Shown: positions 1 through 8,382 of the stretch, in pieces
Layout: every line of letters begins with the position of its first letter
Position numbering within the stretch: the stretch's first letter is position 1
Position numbers and translations under genes: made by a program
Assembly: GCF_002812485.1 (NCBI RefSeq)
Contig: NZ_CP025003.1
Span: forward strand, 4,898,001 to 4,962,000
Length of the DNA: 64,000 bases
Direction of reading: 5' to 3'
From: Dickeya fangzhongdai
Lineage (GTDB): Bacteria > Pseudomonadota > Gammaproteobacteria > Enterobacterales > Enterobacteriaceae
Notes under the pieces: model-generated
Told to the model about the DNA's origin: nothing
The model's input: only the letters and a program-made list of their open reading frames with translations
Database searches by the model: none

Positions 1-2
1 GC

Positions 3-860
3 TCTACCGGCAATCTGGGGATGTCGATCGGCATCGCCAGCGCCCGGCTGGGGTTTGACACCACGGTGCACATGTCCGCCGATGCCCGCCAGTGGAAGAA
101 AGACCGGTTGCGCGCGCACGGCGTGCGGGTGGTGGAATACGACGGCGATTACGGTCAGGCGGTGGCGCAAGGCCGCCGGGAAGCGCAATCCGACCCGAGC
201 TGCCACTTTATCGACGACGAAAACTCGACTTCGCTGTTTCTGGGCTACGCGGTGGCGGGCGAACGGCTGAAAGCGCAGTTTGCCGCGCAGGGCCGGGTGG
301 TGGACGCCGATCATCCGCTGTTCGTGTATCTGCCTTGCGGCGTCGGCGGCGCGCCCGGCGGCATCAGTTTCGGGCTGAAACTGGCGTTTGGCGATCACGT
401 GCACTGCATTTTCGCTGAACCGACCGAATCCCCCTGCATGCTGATGGGCGTCTACACCGGCCTGCACGATCGGCTGGCGGTGCAGGATTTCGGCATCAGC
501 AACCGCACTACCGCGGACGGGCTGGCGGTCGGTCGGCCGTCCGGCTTTGTCGGCAACGCCATGCAGCGGCTGATCGACGGTTACTACACGCTGACGGATG
601 AAGAAATGCTGGCGCTACTGCATGTGATGCACGAAACCCAGCAAATTCTGCTGGAGCCGTCCGCGCTGGCGGGCGCGCCGGGTTTTCTGCGTTTGTTGCA
701 GGAAAATCAGGGCTACCGCCGGCGCGCGCCGCTGACGCCGCAGCGTTGCCGGCAAGGCACCCATGTTATCTGGGCCACCGGCGGCGGCATGGTGCCGGAA
801 GACGAGATGGCGCGTTATCTGCAGGCGGGCGCCGCCTGCCGCCAGTCACGGATGCTGTAA
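3..860 (+). CDS. dsdA: D-serine ammonia-lyase (D-serine dehydratase), 5' end outside window
   Basis: PLP-dependent enzyme that deaminates D-serine to pyruvate and ammonia in the cytoplasm. The window starts inside the gene: 285 residues remain of the roughly 440 usual in E. coli DsdA, and the frame is open from base 3. The first visible residues, STGNLG, belong to the glycine-rich loop that binds the PLP phosphate in fold-type II enzymes. Further family signatures are [21 protein letters not shown] and the C-terminal [10 protein letters not shown]. The PLP lysine lies upstream of the window. A GNAT gene follows after 13 bases on the same strand and is probably co-transcribed. Neither dsdX nor dsdC is visible here. 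Confidence 0.95.
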   Translation, partial: STGNLGMSIGIASARLGFDTTVHMSADARQWKKDRLRAHGVRVVEYDGDYGQAVAQGRREAQSDPSCHFIDDENSTSLFLGYAVAGERLKAQFAAQGRVVDADHPLFVYLPCGVGGAPGGISFGLKLAFGDHVHCIFAEPTESPCMLMGVYTGLHDRLAVQDFGISNRTTADGLAVGRPSGFVGNAMQRLIDGYYTLTDEEMLALLHVMHETQQILLEPSALAGAPGFLRLLQENQGYRRRAPLTPQRCRQGTHVIWATGGGMVPEDEMARYLQAGAACRQSRML

Positions 861-873
861 GGAAACCTGCCTG

Positions 874-1338
874 ATGTCGCTTATCGATTTTACGCCGGTG
901 GATTACCCGCGCCTGATTCGCTGGGTAGACAGCGCCGAACTGAATCTGCTGTGGGGCGGCCCCACGTATTCGTTCCCACTCACCGCCACGCAGATTACCG
1001 ATCATCTGGCTAACCCGCAGTTTGCCCCGTATCTGTTTGAGCATCAGGGCGCTATCGTGGGATTTGTCGAACTGTATCAGGTGGAACCGCGCCACAGCCG
1101 GCTGTGCCGGGTGTTCATCGACCCGGCGTACCGCGGGCGCGGGCTGGCGCGCGCGATGTTGCAGGCCGCCATCCGACAGGCGGCGGAGCGGTTTGAGGCG
1201 CAAGCCGTATCGCTGTCGGTGTTTACCCATAACCACAGCGCGCTGCGCTGCTATCAGTCGCTCGGTTTTCACATCACCGCCGCCGCCCCGTTCGGCGATC
1301 AGGGGCTGGAACTGACGACGATGCGCCTGACCCTGTAA
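874..1338 (+). CDS. GNAT family N-acetyltransferase
   Basis: A 154-residue acetyltransferase-fold protein. The acetyl-CoA binding segment is seen around residues 85-100 as VFIDPAYRGRGLARAML, containing the R-G-R-G-L-A pyrophosphate loop, followed by a C-terminal NHSALRCYQSLGF segment typical of the fold. The ATG at 874 is preferred over an upstream in-frame start inside dsdA because it follows a TAAGGA ribosome site and removes a basic, low-complexity leader. It starts 13 bases after dsdA, suggesting one transcript. The substrate cannot be read from sequence; it could be an amino acid, peptide or small amine. Confidence 0.85.
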   Translation: MSLIDFTPVDYPRLIRWVDSAELNLLWGGPTYSFPLTATQITDHLANPQFAPYLFEHQGAIVGFVELYQVEPRHSRLCRVFIDPAYRGRGLARAMLQAAIRQAAERFEAQAVSLSVFTHNHSALRCYQSLGFHITAAAPFGDQGLELTTMRLTL

Positions 1339-1359
1339 TGCGCCTGAGGCTGTGATTAT

Positions 1360-2415
1360 TTAGCTTTTCGACGTTTCGGCCGGCGCACCGCAATCCGGGC
1401 AGTAGTGATAGAAGGCGTTTTTACGCAACCCGCAGGATGGGCACTGCGACAACAGTTGCAGCCCGCAATGCATGCAGAATGCCGGGGCGCCGCCGCCCTG
1501 CAGGATCAGCGGGCGGTCGCAGCCGGGGCATTGGTTGCGCGCCAGCGACGTCAACGCCGCTTCGTAGTGAATCGATTCCTTGCGTTCTTCCTGCGACGCC
1601 GCCTGCTCCTGTTTCTTGCCTTCCAGATACGTCTGCAGCCAGCGCAGCAGCGCCCGCCCGCCGAAATAGGTCAACACCACCCCGACGCCGTAACGAATGT
1701 AGCCGCCGAAACTCGGCAGATACGGCACCAGTTCGACAAAGAAGCCGAACAGGGCGAACAGAATGAACCCCCACACGAACGGCCATTGGTTACCGCTGCG
1801 ATAACGACGAAACAGCCACAGCGCCGCCAGCAGCAGCGGGCCGACAAACGCCAGCCGGATGAAAAACGCCTGCAGTTCCGCCTTGTGCAGCGCCTCGCCA
1901 TAGCGTGCGTCCGCATCGCCGTACAACTGGCTGACCGCCAGCGTTATCGGCGTCAGTTGAAGCTGCAACTGCGCTTTCTGTTTTTGCAGATCGGCGATTT
2001 GCCCATCCAGTTGCTGTTGCACCGCCAGCAGGCGATCCAGCTCATGGTTGCGCTTGATCACCTCCGGGTTCTGATCGGACAGCTCGGTACTGCTGCGGGT
2101 GGCGCGCCAGTTGTCGAAGCTGGCCTTGGCTTTGGCGTAATCGTTAAGCGCCATTTCGCGCGCCTCCCGTTTATCCGCCAGCGTGTCGTCCAGCGTTTCC
2201 TGCGCCGCCTGAATCGGCGCCATGCGCGCTTTCTGGGCGTCCACCGCGGTCTGATCGATAAAGCTGCTGCGCTCCGGTTCACGGGTCAGCGACGGCAGGT
2301 CTTCCAGCACCGCGGCGCTGATCATCACCAGAAAATAGGCGAACAGCAGCGCAACGGTCCACTGTCCCATCCGAATCAGCCGTTCCGGCCCACGTAATTG
2401 TTTAAATGCTCGCAT
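1360..2415 (-). CDS. Membrane protein with coiled coil and C-terminal double zinc ribbon
   Basis: A 351-residue protein of unrecognised family. It begins with a membrane helix (about residues 17-37), then a long charged, Gln/Ala/Lys-rich segment (about 50-160) with coiled-coil character, then three hydrophobic segments (about 185-205, 212-235, 240-260), and ends in a cysteine-rich tail. That tail holds four CxxC motifs (CPGC, CMHC, CPSC, CPDC), the pattern of a double zinc ribbon facing the cytoplasm. Its start lies 12 bases downstream of the stop of the transporter gene on the same strand, so the two are likely co-transcribed. Function unknown; a regulatory or chaperone-like membrane protein is only one possibility. 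Confidence 0.7.
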   Translation of the reverse strand: MRAFKQLRGPERLIRMGQWTVALLFAYFLVMISAAVLEDLPSLTREPERSSFIDQTAVDAQKARMAPIQAAQETLDDTLADKREAREMALNDYAKAKASFDNWRATRSSTELSDQNPEVIKRNHELDRLLAVQQQLDGQIADLQKQKAQLQLQLTPITLAVSQLYGDADARYGEALHKAELQAFFIRLAFVGPLLLAALWLFRRYRSGNQWPFVWGFILFALFGFFVELVPYLPSFGGYIRYGVGVVLTYFGGRALLRWLQTYLEGKKQEQAASQEERKESIHYEAALTSLARNQCPGCDRPLILQGGGAPAFCMHCGLQLLSQCPSCGLRKNAFYHYCPDCGAPAETSKS

Positions 2416-2427
2416 GGTTCCCTCTTG

Positions 2428-3435
2428 TTATTTTCTGGATGGCGCGGTGGAATGCGGCGGCTCGCCGGCAAAACGCAGGCGCGGCACCCAGCGTATATAG
2501 ACCAGTTCCGCCAGCAGCTCCACCAGCGTCTGCGTCACCACTACCGCCGGAATGACCGGCAACGCATCCGGTATCGCCAGCGCCAGCGGCAAAATCACCA
2601 GCGCGTTGCGGGTGGCGCCGCTGAACACCAGCGCCCGCCCCGAGGGCGCGGGCAGCGACCACAGCCTCGCCATCAGCCAGCCCAACGCCGGCGCCAGCAC
2701 GGCAAACAGCAGATAGATCGGCAACGCCTGCCGTACCGCACCGGTCGCCAGCCCCAGCCGCGGCACCACAAACGCGATGATCAACGCCAGCACCAGCGCG
2801 GTGGCCGGCACCGGCAACAGCCCGAGCCAGCCGGTCACCGCCGCGCCGACAGGATCTCGCGCCGCCCAGCGCTGAACGACGGCCGCCAGCAGCAACGGCA
2901 GCGCCATCAGGACGATAAAAGCGTGCAGGAACGGCGCCATCCCGATGGTGACCGCCGTGGTCTGCGGCAACAGCAGCGGCAGCCATAACGGCAGCAGCAA
3001 CATCTGCAATATCAACAATAAAGGCGTCGCCGCCAGCAGTAATCGGGAATCCGCGCCACCCTGATGCGAAAAGGTCACCACATAATCGACGCAGGGGCAC
3101 AGCAGTACAATGGCGACACCCACCGCCACCAGCGGCTCCAGCGGCCACAGACGTAGCAGTAACGCCACCAGCAGCGGTATCGCCACAAAGTTCGTCACCA
3201 CCAGCGCCAGCATAAAGCGCAGATGGGTTAGCGCCTCCAGCAGGCGGGACAGCGGCAATTGCAGAAAGGTGACAAACAGCATCAGCGCCAGCGCGGGGTT
3301 AATCGCCTCCGCCAGCGCGTCCGATGGCGGCCAGCGCCACGCCAGCACGGCGGCGACCAGCATGGTCAGCAGATAGAGGACGGTCTGGCGGCGTTCCAGC
3401 CAGCCGCTCCAGCACGATAAAAATGAGGTTGGCAT
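2428..3435 (-). CDS. ACR3/BASS-type membrane transporter (arsenite or bile-acid symporter superfamily)
   Basis: A hydrophobic protein of about 335 residues with roughly ten predicted membrane segments. The motif LLCPCVDYVV around residue 110 is a cysteine-containing element like the functional Cys region of ACR3 arsenite exporters, and the fold matches the bile acid:sodium symporter superfamily. The ATG at 3435 (MPTSFLSCW) places the N-terminus just before the first membrane helix; an in-frame GTG at 3492 would add 19 polar residues and has no better ribosome site. No arsR or arsC is nearby, so arsenic export is not supported by context. It shares a transcript with the downstream zinc-ribbon membrane protein. 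Confidence 0.75.
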   Translation of the reverse strand: MPTSFLSCWSGWLERRQTVLYLLTMLVAAVLAWRWPPSDALAEAINPALALMLFVTFLQLPLSRLLEALTHLRFMLALVVTNFVAIPLLVALLLRLWPLEPLVAVGVAIVLLCPCVDYVVTFSHQGGADSRLLLAATPLLLILQMLLLPLWLPLLLPQTTAVTIGMAPFLHAFIVLMALPLLLAAVVQRWAARDPVGAAVTGWLGLLPVPATALVLALIIAFVVPRLGLATGAVRQALPIYLLFAVLAPALGWLMARLWSLPAPSGRALVFSGATRNALVILPLALAIPDALPVIPAVVVTQTLVELLAELVYIRWVPRLRFAGEPPHSTAPSRK

Positions 3436-3570
3436 CAGGGCGTCGTTGATATCTTTCGTCCGACAGGTGGCGCTGACTATGCCATTAATCACAGCGAGGC
3501 ACCACCCGCCGCCAGTCGCGCCCCCTTTTCATTACCCGGCGCAATAACGCCGACGGAGCGTCATCCCGCG

Positions 3571-5001
3571 CTATTTCGGCAGGCGCGCCACCGCTTCGCC
3601 CCAGGTGGTGAAGGTCTGGCAGGAGAAAATCGGGTGAGTGCCGTTATACAGCGGATTGATCAGCCCGGCAAAGTCGCCGTCCGGCCCGCGGATATCAATG
3701 CGGCACCACGGCCAGCTCGCCAGCGGCAGCGCAAAGCTCACTTCGTCGCGCCCCAGTTCATGGCGCGCAATCACCGTTCCGCCCGCTACGCATTCCGCCA
3801 CATAGCCCGGCCGATCGTTTTCGATGACGAGGGTCGCCTGAACCGTGCGCGCCCCGACATTCTGCCCCGGCAACACGTCGCCGTCGTCAAACCGGAAGCG
3901 CAGGCCGCACTGCCGGTCGATATACACCCGGCCTTGCCGCAATCCGTGCAGAATGGCGTCGCCGCTCAGGCCGTGGGCAAACACCAGCGTCGTCGGGTCG
4001 CCGTACACCGAGGGTTGGGTCGCGCCGTCATAACGTTCGTCCGGCCGCAGATGGCAATCGCTGCCGCCGACGGCGGCGATGCGCCAGCCGCCGTTCCACA
4101 ACGTGCTCAGGAGCTGCAACGCCCGCTCGGTGGCGGCGGCCGACGTCGGCCAGGTCGGGTCGCAGCACACTTCCAGCGTGTTGATGCGCGCCAGCGGCAT
4201 CGCCGCATACTGCCAGTGCCACGGCGGCATCATCGGATGGTTGATGCTGATGTTGCCGTCGCCCGTCACATTCAGCGACAGCCCCTGACGGATCAGCGTT
4301 TCCGGCGCCATGTCCCCGTCTTCCGGCGTCAGCACCCGGCGCGGACCATGCACATTGAAATGGCCGATGTCGGTGGTCACCTCCAGCGCAGGCAGGAACA
4401 GGGTACGGCCTCCAGCCGGCAGCGCCGGGTGGCACAGGTTATGTTCAGTCAGGAACAGAAAATCGAGCTGACGCTCTTGCGCCAGCGTCACCGCCGCCGT
4501 CAGGCCGTTGTGTCCGTCCGACAGCCGGGTGTGGGCGTGCAAATCGCCGCGATACCAGCGGGACGCCGGTTCGAGACAGGCGGAATAGTCAAAACACACC
4601 TGATGGTCGCCGCGCAGCGCCACCGTCAGCAGCATCTCGTCCGGCGGCGGCAACGGCGGATCGAACGCCACCGTGATCTGGTAATCCGCCTGCGTGGGAT
4701 GATTTGCCTGAGCCGGAATGCTGCACAGCGCCAGCCGCCACGCCCCCGGCGGCAGCGGCCCCGGTATGCCGCCCAACGGCAACGCACGCCGTGCGGCGAT
4801 GGTCACCGACTTGGCGGCCGGCTCAATCAGCAGGTTGGCGCGCAGTTGCCGGCGGGCGTCGTAGACAAACGCATACAGGTAGCTTTTGTTGCGGTTTTGC
4901 GCGGTCAGAGTCAGGCAGTCGACCCCCTCCGGCACGGTAAACTCCACTTGCCCGCGCCCCGTCGTCAGGCAACCGGCAAGCGTCAGCTCCGGCTTATTCA
5001 T
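3571..5001 (-). CDS. PHP-domain metallohydrolase of the CehA/McbA family
   Basis: A 476-residue protein with an N-terminal beta-rich part (about 1-145) and a PHP phosphoesterase domain (about 150-400). Metal-ligand motifs visible are GDLHAHTRLSDG near residue 150, FLTEHN near 187, LPALEVTT near 207, SINHPMM near 253 and GGSDCHLR near 318, which together form the multi-metal PHP site. CehA/McbA members hydrolyse carbamate or phosphodiester bonds; the natural substrate here is unknown. Its ATG overlaps the stop of the upstream binding-protein gene by 8 bases, so translation is coupled and the enzyme is likely to act on the imported compound. No signal peptide is seen. Confidence 0.85.
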   Translation of the reverse strand: MNKPELTLAGCLTTGRGQVEFTVPEGVDCLTLTAQNRNKSYLYAFVYDARRQLRANLLIEPAAKSVTIAARRALPLGGIPGPLPPGAWRLALCSIPAQANHPTQADYQITVAFDPPLPPPDEMLLTVALRGDHQVCFDYSACLEPASRWYRGDLHAHTRLSDGHNGLTAAVTLAQERQLDFLFLTEHNLCHPALPAGGRTLFLPALEVTTDIGHFNVHGPRRVLTPEDGDMAPETLIRQGLSLNVTGDGNISINHPMMPPWHWQYAAMPLARINTLEVCCDPTWPTSAAATERALQLLSTLWNGGWRIAAVGGSDCHLRPDERYDGATQPSVYGDPTTLVFAHGLSGDAILHGLRQGRVYIDRQCGLRFRFDDGDVLPGQNVGARTVQATLVIENDRPGYVAECVAGGTVIARHELGRDEVSFALPLASWPWCRIDIRGPDGDFAGLINPLYNGTHPIFSCQTFTTWGEAVARLPK

Positions 5002-6274
5002 TGATGCGGTCCAGCGCTTTTTGTGCTTTACGGGCCGCCTCGGTCAATACCTGTTGCGCCGGTTTGTTTTCGATTTCCACCTGATCGGCGGCCACGGTCA
5101 GCGCATCCAGAATTTTGCCTTTGGTCGGATCGATAAAATCCATACTGGCGGATTTCGCCTGTTGCACCGGCACGGCCGCCTGCGGGTTGGCGGCGACGTA
5201 TTTCTGATAATCCGTGTCCTGCAACACGCTTTCACGCACCGGAATATACCCCGTGAACATCGACCAGCGGGCGGTATTGGCCGCACTGGTGTAGAAACGC
5301 ATAAAGGCAAAGGCGCCCTTCGCCGCCGCTTCCGGCGTGCCGGTTGGCATCACGAAAATCAGCGCCCCCGCCTGCGGCGCCGCCGGATTGTTCCCCCAGC
5401 CCGGCTGAGGCAACGCCGCCAGCCGCTGGAAGTCGAGATCGCCCTGATCGCCGGACGAACCGGTATACCCCAGCGCCCGGTCTTTCATCACGTCATCAAT
5501 GGTTTTGTACCAGTATTCCCAGCCCTGACCGCCGTGATAAATGCGCATGATGCGCTCTTCATGAATCCACCGGCGGAAGCTGTCCCAAACCTCCACCCAC
5601 GCCGGCGAATCGATCACCACCTTTTTACCGTCTTCGCTGAGAATACGCCCGCCGTTGGACAGCGCCGCGTCAATCAGGTTGCCCGGCCCCCACATCGGCT
5701 CCCAGCCGTAATAGCGGGTGTTGCCGTCGGCGTCTTTTTGGGTGACCGCCGTCGCCACTTTCGCCAGCCCCTGCCAGGTTTTCAGGTCATCCGGCGTAAA
5801 ACCGTGCTGCGCCAGCATCGCCTTGTTGTAGTAAAGCACCTGTGTGGTGCCGTAGGCGGGCAGGCCGTAAACGCTGCCGTCCGGCCGGGTGACCTGACGG
5901 CGGAACGCGCCGATAAAATCGGTGAAATGGAAGCTGTCGTCCATGTACGGCCGCAGGTCGCGCAGCAACTTGCGCTCCGCCAGCGCCGTTCCCTGCGAGG
6001 CGGTCAACAGCGCGAACGCCGGGGCGTTTTGCGCCGCCATGCCGGCCTGTAGTTTTTGCCAGGTTTCATCGTAATTCCCCTGCAACGCGCCTTTCACCAC
6101 GTATTGATCCTGACTGCGGTTAAATTCGTCGATCAGCGTCAGCATCATCTTTTGCGGCTTGGTGCCGCCGGAATACCAGAAGTTCACCTCGGTAGCGGCC
6201 TGCGCCTGCGCGGTCAGCAGCAGCGCGCACAGCGCGCCGCTCACACACCGCCACCCTTTGCGTACGGTCATCAT
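4994..6274 (-). CDS. ABC transporter periplasmic solute-binding protein, UgpB-like (family 1)
   Basis: A 426-residue binding protein with a Sec signal peptide (charged MMTVRKGW, hydrophobic core, AQA cleavage near residue 27). The mature start, TEVNFWYSGG, is followed by segments typical of family 1 carbohydrate or glycerophosphodiester binders, such as NEFNRSQDQYVV. Family members use aromatic residues to bind sugars or sn-glycerol-3-phosphate. The start codon shares its first base with the stop of the upstream permease (TAATG), and its end overlaps the PHP hydrolase start. Ligand is uncertain: sugar, glycerophosphodiester or another polyol phosphate. Confidence 0.9.
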   Translation of the reverse strand: MMTVRKGWRCVSGALCALLLTAQAQAATEVNFWYSGGTKPQKMMLTLIDEFNRSQDQYVVKGALQGNYDETWQKLQAGMAAQNAPAFALLTASQGTALAERKLLRDLRPYMDDSFHFTDFIGAFRRQVTRPDGSVYGLPAYGTTQVLYYNKAMLAQHGFTPDDLKTWQGLAKVATAVTQKDADGNTRYYGWEPMWGPGNLIDAALSNGGRILSEDGKKVVIDSPAWVEVWDSFRRWIHEERIMRIYHGGQGWEYWYKTIDDVMKDRALGYTGSSGDQGDLDFQRLAALPQPGWGNNPAAPQAGALIFVMPTGTPEAAAKGAFAFMRFYTSAANTARWSMFTGYIPVRESVLQDTDYQKYVAANPQAAVPVQQAKSASMDFIDPTKGKILDALTVAADQVEIENKPAQQVLTEAARKAQKALDRINE

Positions 6275-7161
6275 TATTCTTTCACTCCATTATCGGAAAA
6301 GCCGGACAGGATAATTCGTTGGCACAACAGGAATAAAAACAGCATCGGCATCACGACAATGGCGCTGGCCGCCATGATATTCGACCAGTTAAAACCGTAG
6401 TCTCCCCCGGAAATAAAATACTGCCGGATGCCAATGGAAATTAAATTCAGCGACGGCGAAGTAATCACCAGACTGGGCCACATGTAGCTGTTGTAATTGG
6501 TGATGAAAATAAGCAGAAACAGCGTAGCCAGCGCCGGCTTTATTTGCGGCAGCACAATGGTACGCAGCAACGTCCATTCGCCGGCGCCGTCAATACGCGC
6601 CGCTTCCATTAATGACGGATGAATTTTTTTCAGCGCCTGATGTAAATAAAACACCCCCATCGCACTTACCGCGTTGGAAAAAATCAGGCCGATATGGGTA
6701 TCCAGCAAATGCAATTTAGCCAGAATGATGTAACAGGGAATATAGGTCACCGCGCCGGGCAACATATAACAGGCCATCACCACGCCATACAGCAAACGGC
6801 CGGCTTTACCGCGCCACTGAACAACGGCGTAGGCAAACAGCAGGCTGTTGACCACCACCAGCAGCGACGTCAGCAGCGCCACCGTCAGGCTGTTGTACAT
6901 AAACAGCCCGAAATGCGTCTCGCGCCATACCGCGGCGAATGAGGAAAAGTCGGGATGCGACGGCAACAGTTGCAGCGGATGGCGGAAAATTTCGTCATTG
7001 GTTTTCAGCGCGCCGGACAGCATCCACACAAACGGGAATACCATCAGCAGACCGGCCATCATCAATAGCAGGTGTTTCAGCAATCCCCGTCCGCGAAAGG
7101 CCGGGCGACGGGCTACAGCGGAAACAACCGGCTCGGCCAGCGCGATCGGCGACGACACCAT
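6274..7161 (-). CDS. ABC transporter permease, UgpE/MalG-like
   Basis: Inner-membrane permease of 295 residues with six predicted membrane helices. The EAA loop that contacts the ATPase is visible around residues 190-210 as EAARIDGAGEW followed by LPQIKPAL. The ATG at 7161 follows an AGGAG sequence and gives a normal family length; the reading frame extends much further upstream but that part is a shadow of the partner permease. It starts 11 bases after the partner permease stop. The operon carries no ATP-binding subunit, so a shared or distant ATPase must drive it. Confidence 0.9.
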   Translation of the reverse strand: MVSSPIALAEPVVSAVARRPAFRGRGLLKHLLLMMAGLLMVFPFVWMLSGALKTNDEIFRHPLQLLPSHPDFSSFAAVWRETHFGLFMYNSLTVALLTSLLVVVNSLLFAYAVVQWRGKAGRLLYGVVMACYMLPGAVTYIPCYIILAKLHLLDTHIGLIFSNAVSAMGVFYLHQALKKIHPSLMEAARIDGAGEWTLLRTIVLPQIKPALATLFLLIFITNYNSYMWPSLVITSPSLNLISIGIRQYFISGGDYGFNWSNIMAASAIVVMPMLFLFLLCQRIILSGFSDNGVKE

Positions 7162-7172
7162 ACCTATGCTCC

Positions 7173-8081
7173 TTAGAAATAGACCCAGCGGCGGGCAATC
7201 AGGGTGTTGACCAGCGACAGCGACCCCGCCAGCAACAGGATCATCACCGCGCTGGCCGCCGCCGGTCCCATGCTGAACTGCTGGAACGCCTGCTGGTAAA
7301 ACAGGTACATCAGCGTGCGGGTGCTGCTGCCGGGGCCGCCCTGCGTCAGCATTTGAAATTGATCGAATGCCTGAACGGCATTCACCAGATTGACGATCAA
7401 CAGGAAAAAGGTGGTGGGGGAAATCAGCGGCAAGGTGATGGTTAACAGGCGTGTGGCGCGGCTGCCGCCGTCCAGCCGCGCGGCTTCGTATAGCTCGGCG
7501 GGAATGCGGTTGAGCGCGCTGATGAAGAACATCATCGTCCAGCCGATGCCCTGCCATACCGTGACCGCCACCACCGCCAGCATGGCGCTGCCCGGCCGCT
7601 CCAGCCAGGGCACGCCCGCCGCGCCGAACAGCCCGAGCAGTTGGTTCGCCAGCCCGGCGCGAGAGTCGAACACCCATGACCACACCACGGAAACCGCTAC
7701 CGTCGGGGTAATCCACGGAGAAAAGATCATCGCCTGATAACAGCGTTGCCCGCGACACCGGCGATGCAGCAGCAGCGCGAATCCCAGCCCCAGCGCCACC
7801 ACCGGCATCACCACCGCGATGGCGAACACCAGCGTGTTTGCCAGCGCGCCGGAAAAATCGTCGCTCTGCAGCAAATCACGGTAATTATCCACACCGACGA
7901 CATGATAATCCGGCGAAATATAATCCCAGTCGGTGAGGCTGATATAGAGGCTGCAAAAAAAAGGAATCACCCAGAATAGCAATAACGGGATCAGCAACGG
8001 GGCAATAAACCCGGCGCCAATAAATCCTGAGCCACCAAACCCACCGCGGTTAAATAGCGTCGGTATTTTATTGGCCTTCAT
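7173..8081 (-). CDS. ABC transporter permease, UgpA/MalF-like
   Basis: First gene of the import operon, 302 residues, six predicted membrane helices, with the EAA motif at about residue 200 (YEAARLDGGSRATR). The ATG at 8081 (MKANK) is chosen because a GGAGA ribosome site lies 6 bases upstream; an in-frame GTG 18 bases earlier would put that site inside the gene. It forms the transmembrane pore with the downstream UgpE-like permease. Like the rest of the operon it runs divergently from the acid phosphatase gene, sharing the upstream region with a candidate CRP site. Confidence 0.9.
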   Translation of the reverse strand: MKANKIPTLFNRGGFGGSGFIGAGFIAPLLIPLLLFWVIPFFCSLYISLTDWDYISPDYHVVGVDNYRDLLQSDDFSGALANTLVFAIAVVMPVVALGLGFALLLHRRCRGQRCYQAMIFSPWITPTVAVSVVWSWVFDSRAGLANQLLGLFGAAGVPWLERPGSAMLAVVAVTVWQGIGWTMMFFISALNRIPAELYEAARLDGGSRATRLLTITLPLISPTTFFLLIVNLVNAVQAFDQFQMLTQGGPGSSTRTLMYLFYQQAFQQFSMGPAAASAVMILLLAGSLSLVNTLIARRWVYF

Positions 8082-8382
8082 GACGTCTCCGTAAATCACA
8101 CCCCGGTGTTAATCCGCCAAGCCTAAAAGCGCTCTGTGACAACAAACCGGCAAAAAGAAGACAGTTTCATGATTCAGGCTTTTCTGTTTTCATTTCACGG
8201 CCTTCAGAGTGAAAGTGATGACGTTCACATCATTGCCGGGCTCAAAAAGATATTTTCTCTTCAACAAACTTATTTACAGGCTGAAAGAAATCCCACGATT
8301 CTTACATAGAAAAAATATTCTTCCCGCTACCGCCATCGCTTAGCCTTGCGGTAGCCAAAAGGCATGTACCCGAGGATTAACT
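8082..8382. promoter_or_regulatory. Divergent promoter region between ABC import operon and acid phosphatase
   Basis: AT-rich intergenic space of about 300 bases serving two divergent transcription units. It contains a good CRP-like palindrome at 8214-8229 but no recognisable Pho box. The phosphatase start is preceded by a GAGG ribosome site. No small ORF or RNA gene is evident. Confidence 0.55.
8214..8229. promoter_or_regulatory. Candidate CRP-binding site
   Basis: The sequence AGTGATGACGTTCACA fits the CRP core GTGA-N6-TCAC with only the outermost left base off the TGTGA consensus. It lies between the divergent ABC import operon and the phosphatase gene, 130-150 bases from each start, so it could serve either or both. 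Confidence 0.5.

Noticed and set aside
8100..8380. Pho box for the phosphatase or importer
   Set aside because: No pair of CTGTCAT-like heptamers at 11-base spacing was found on either strand.
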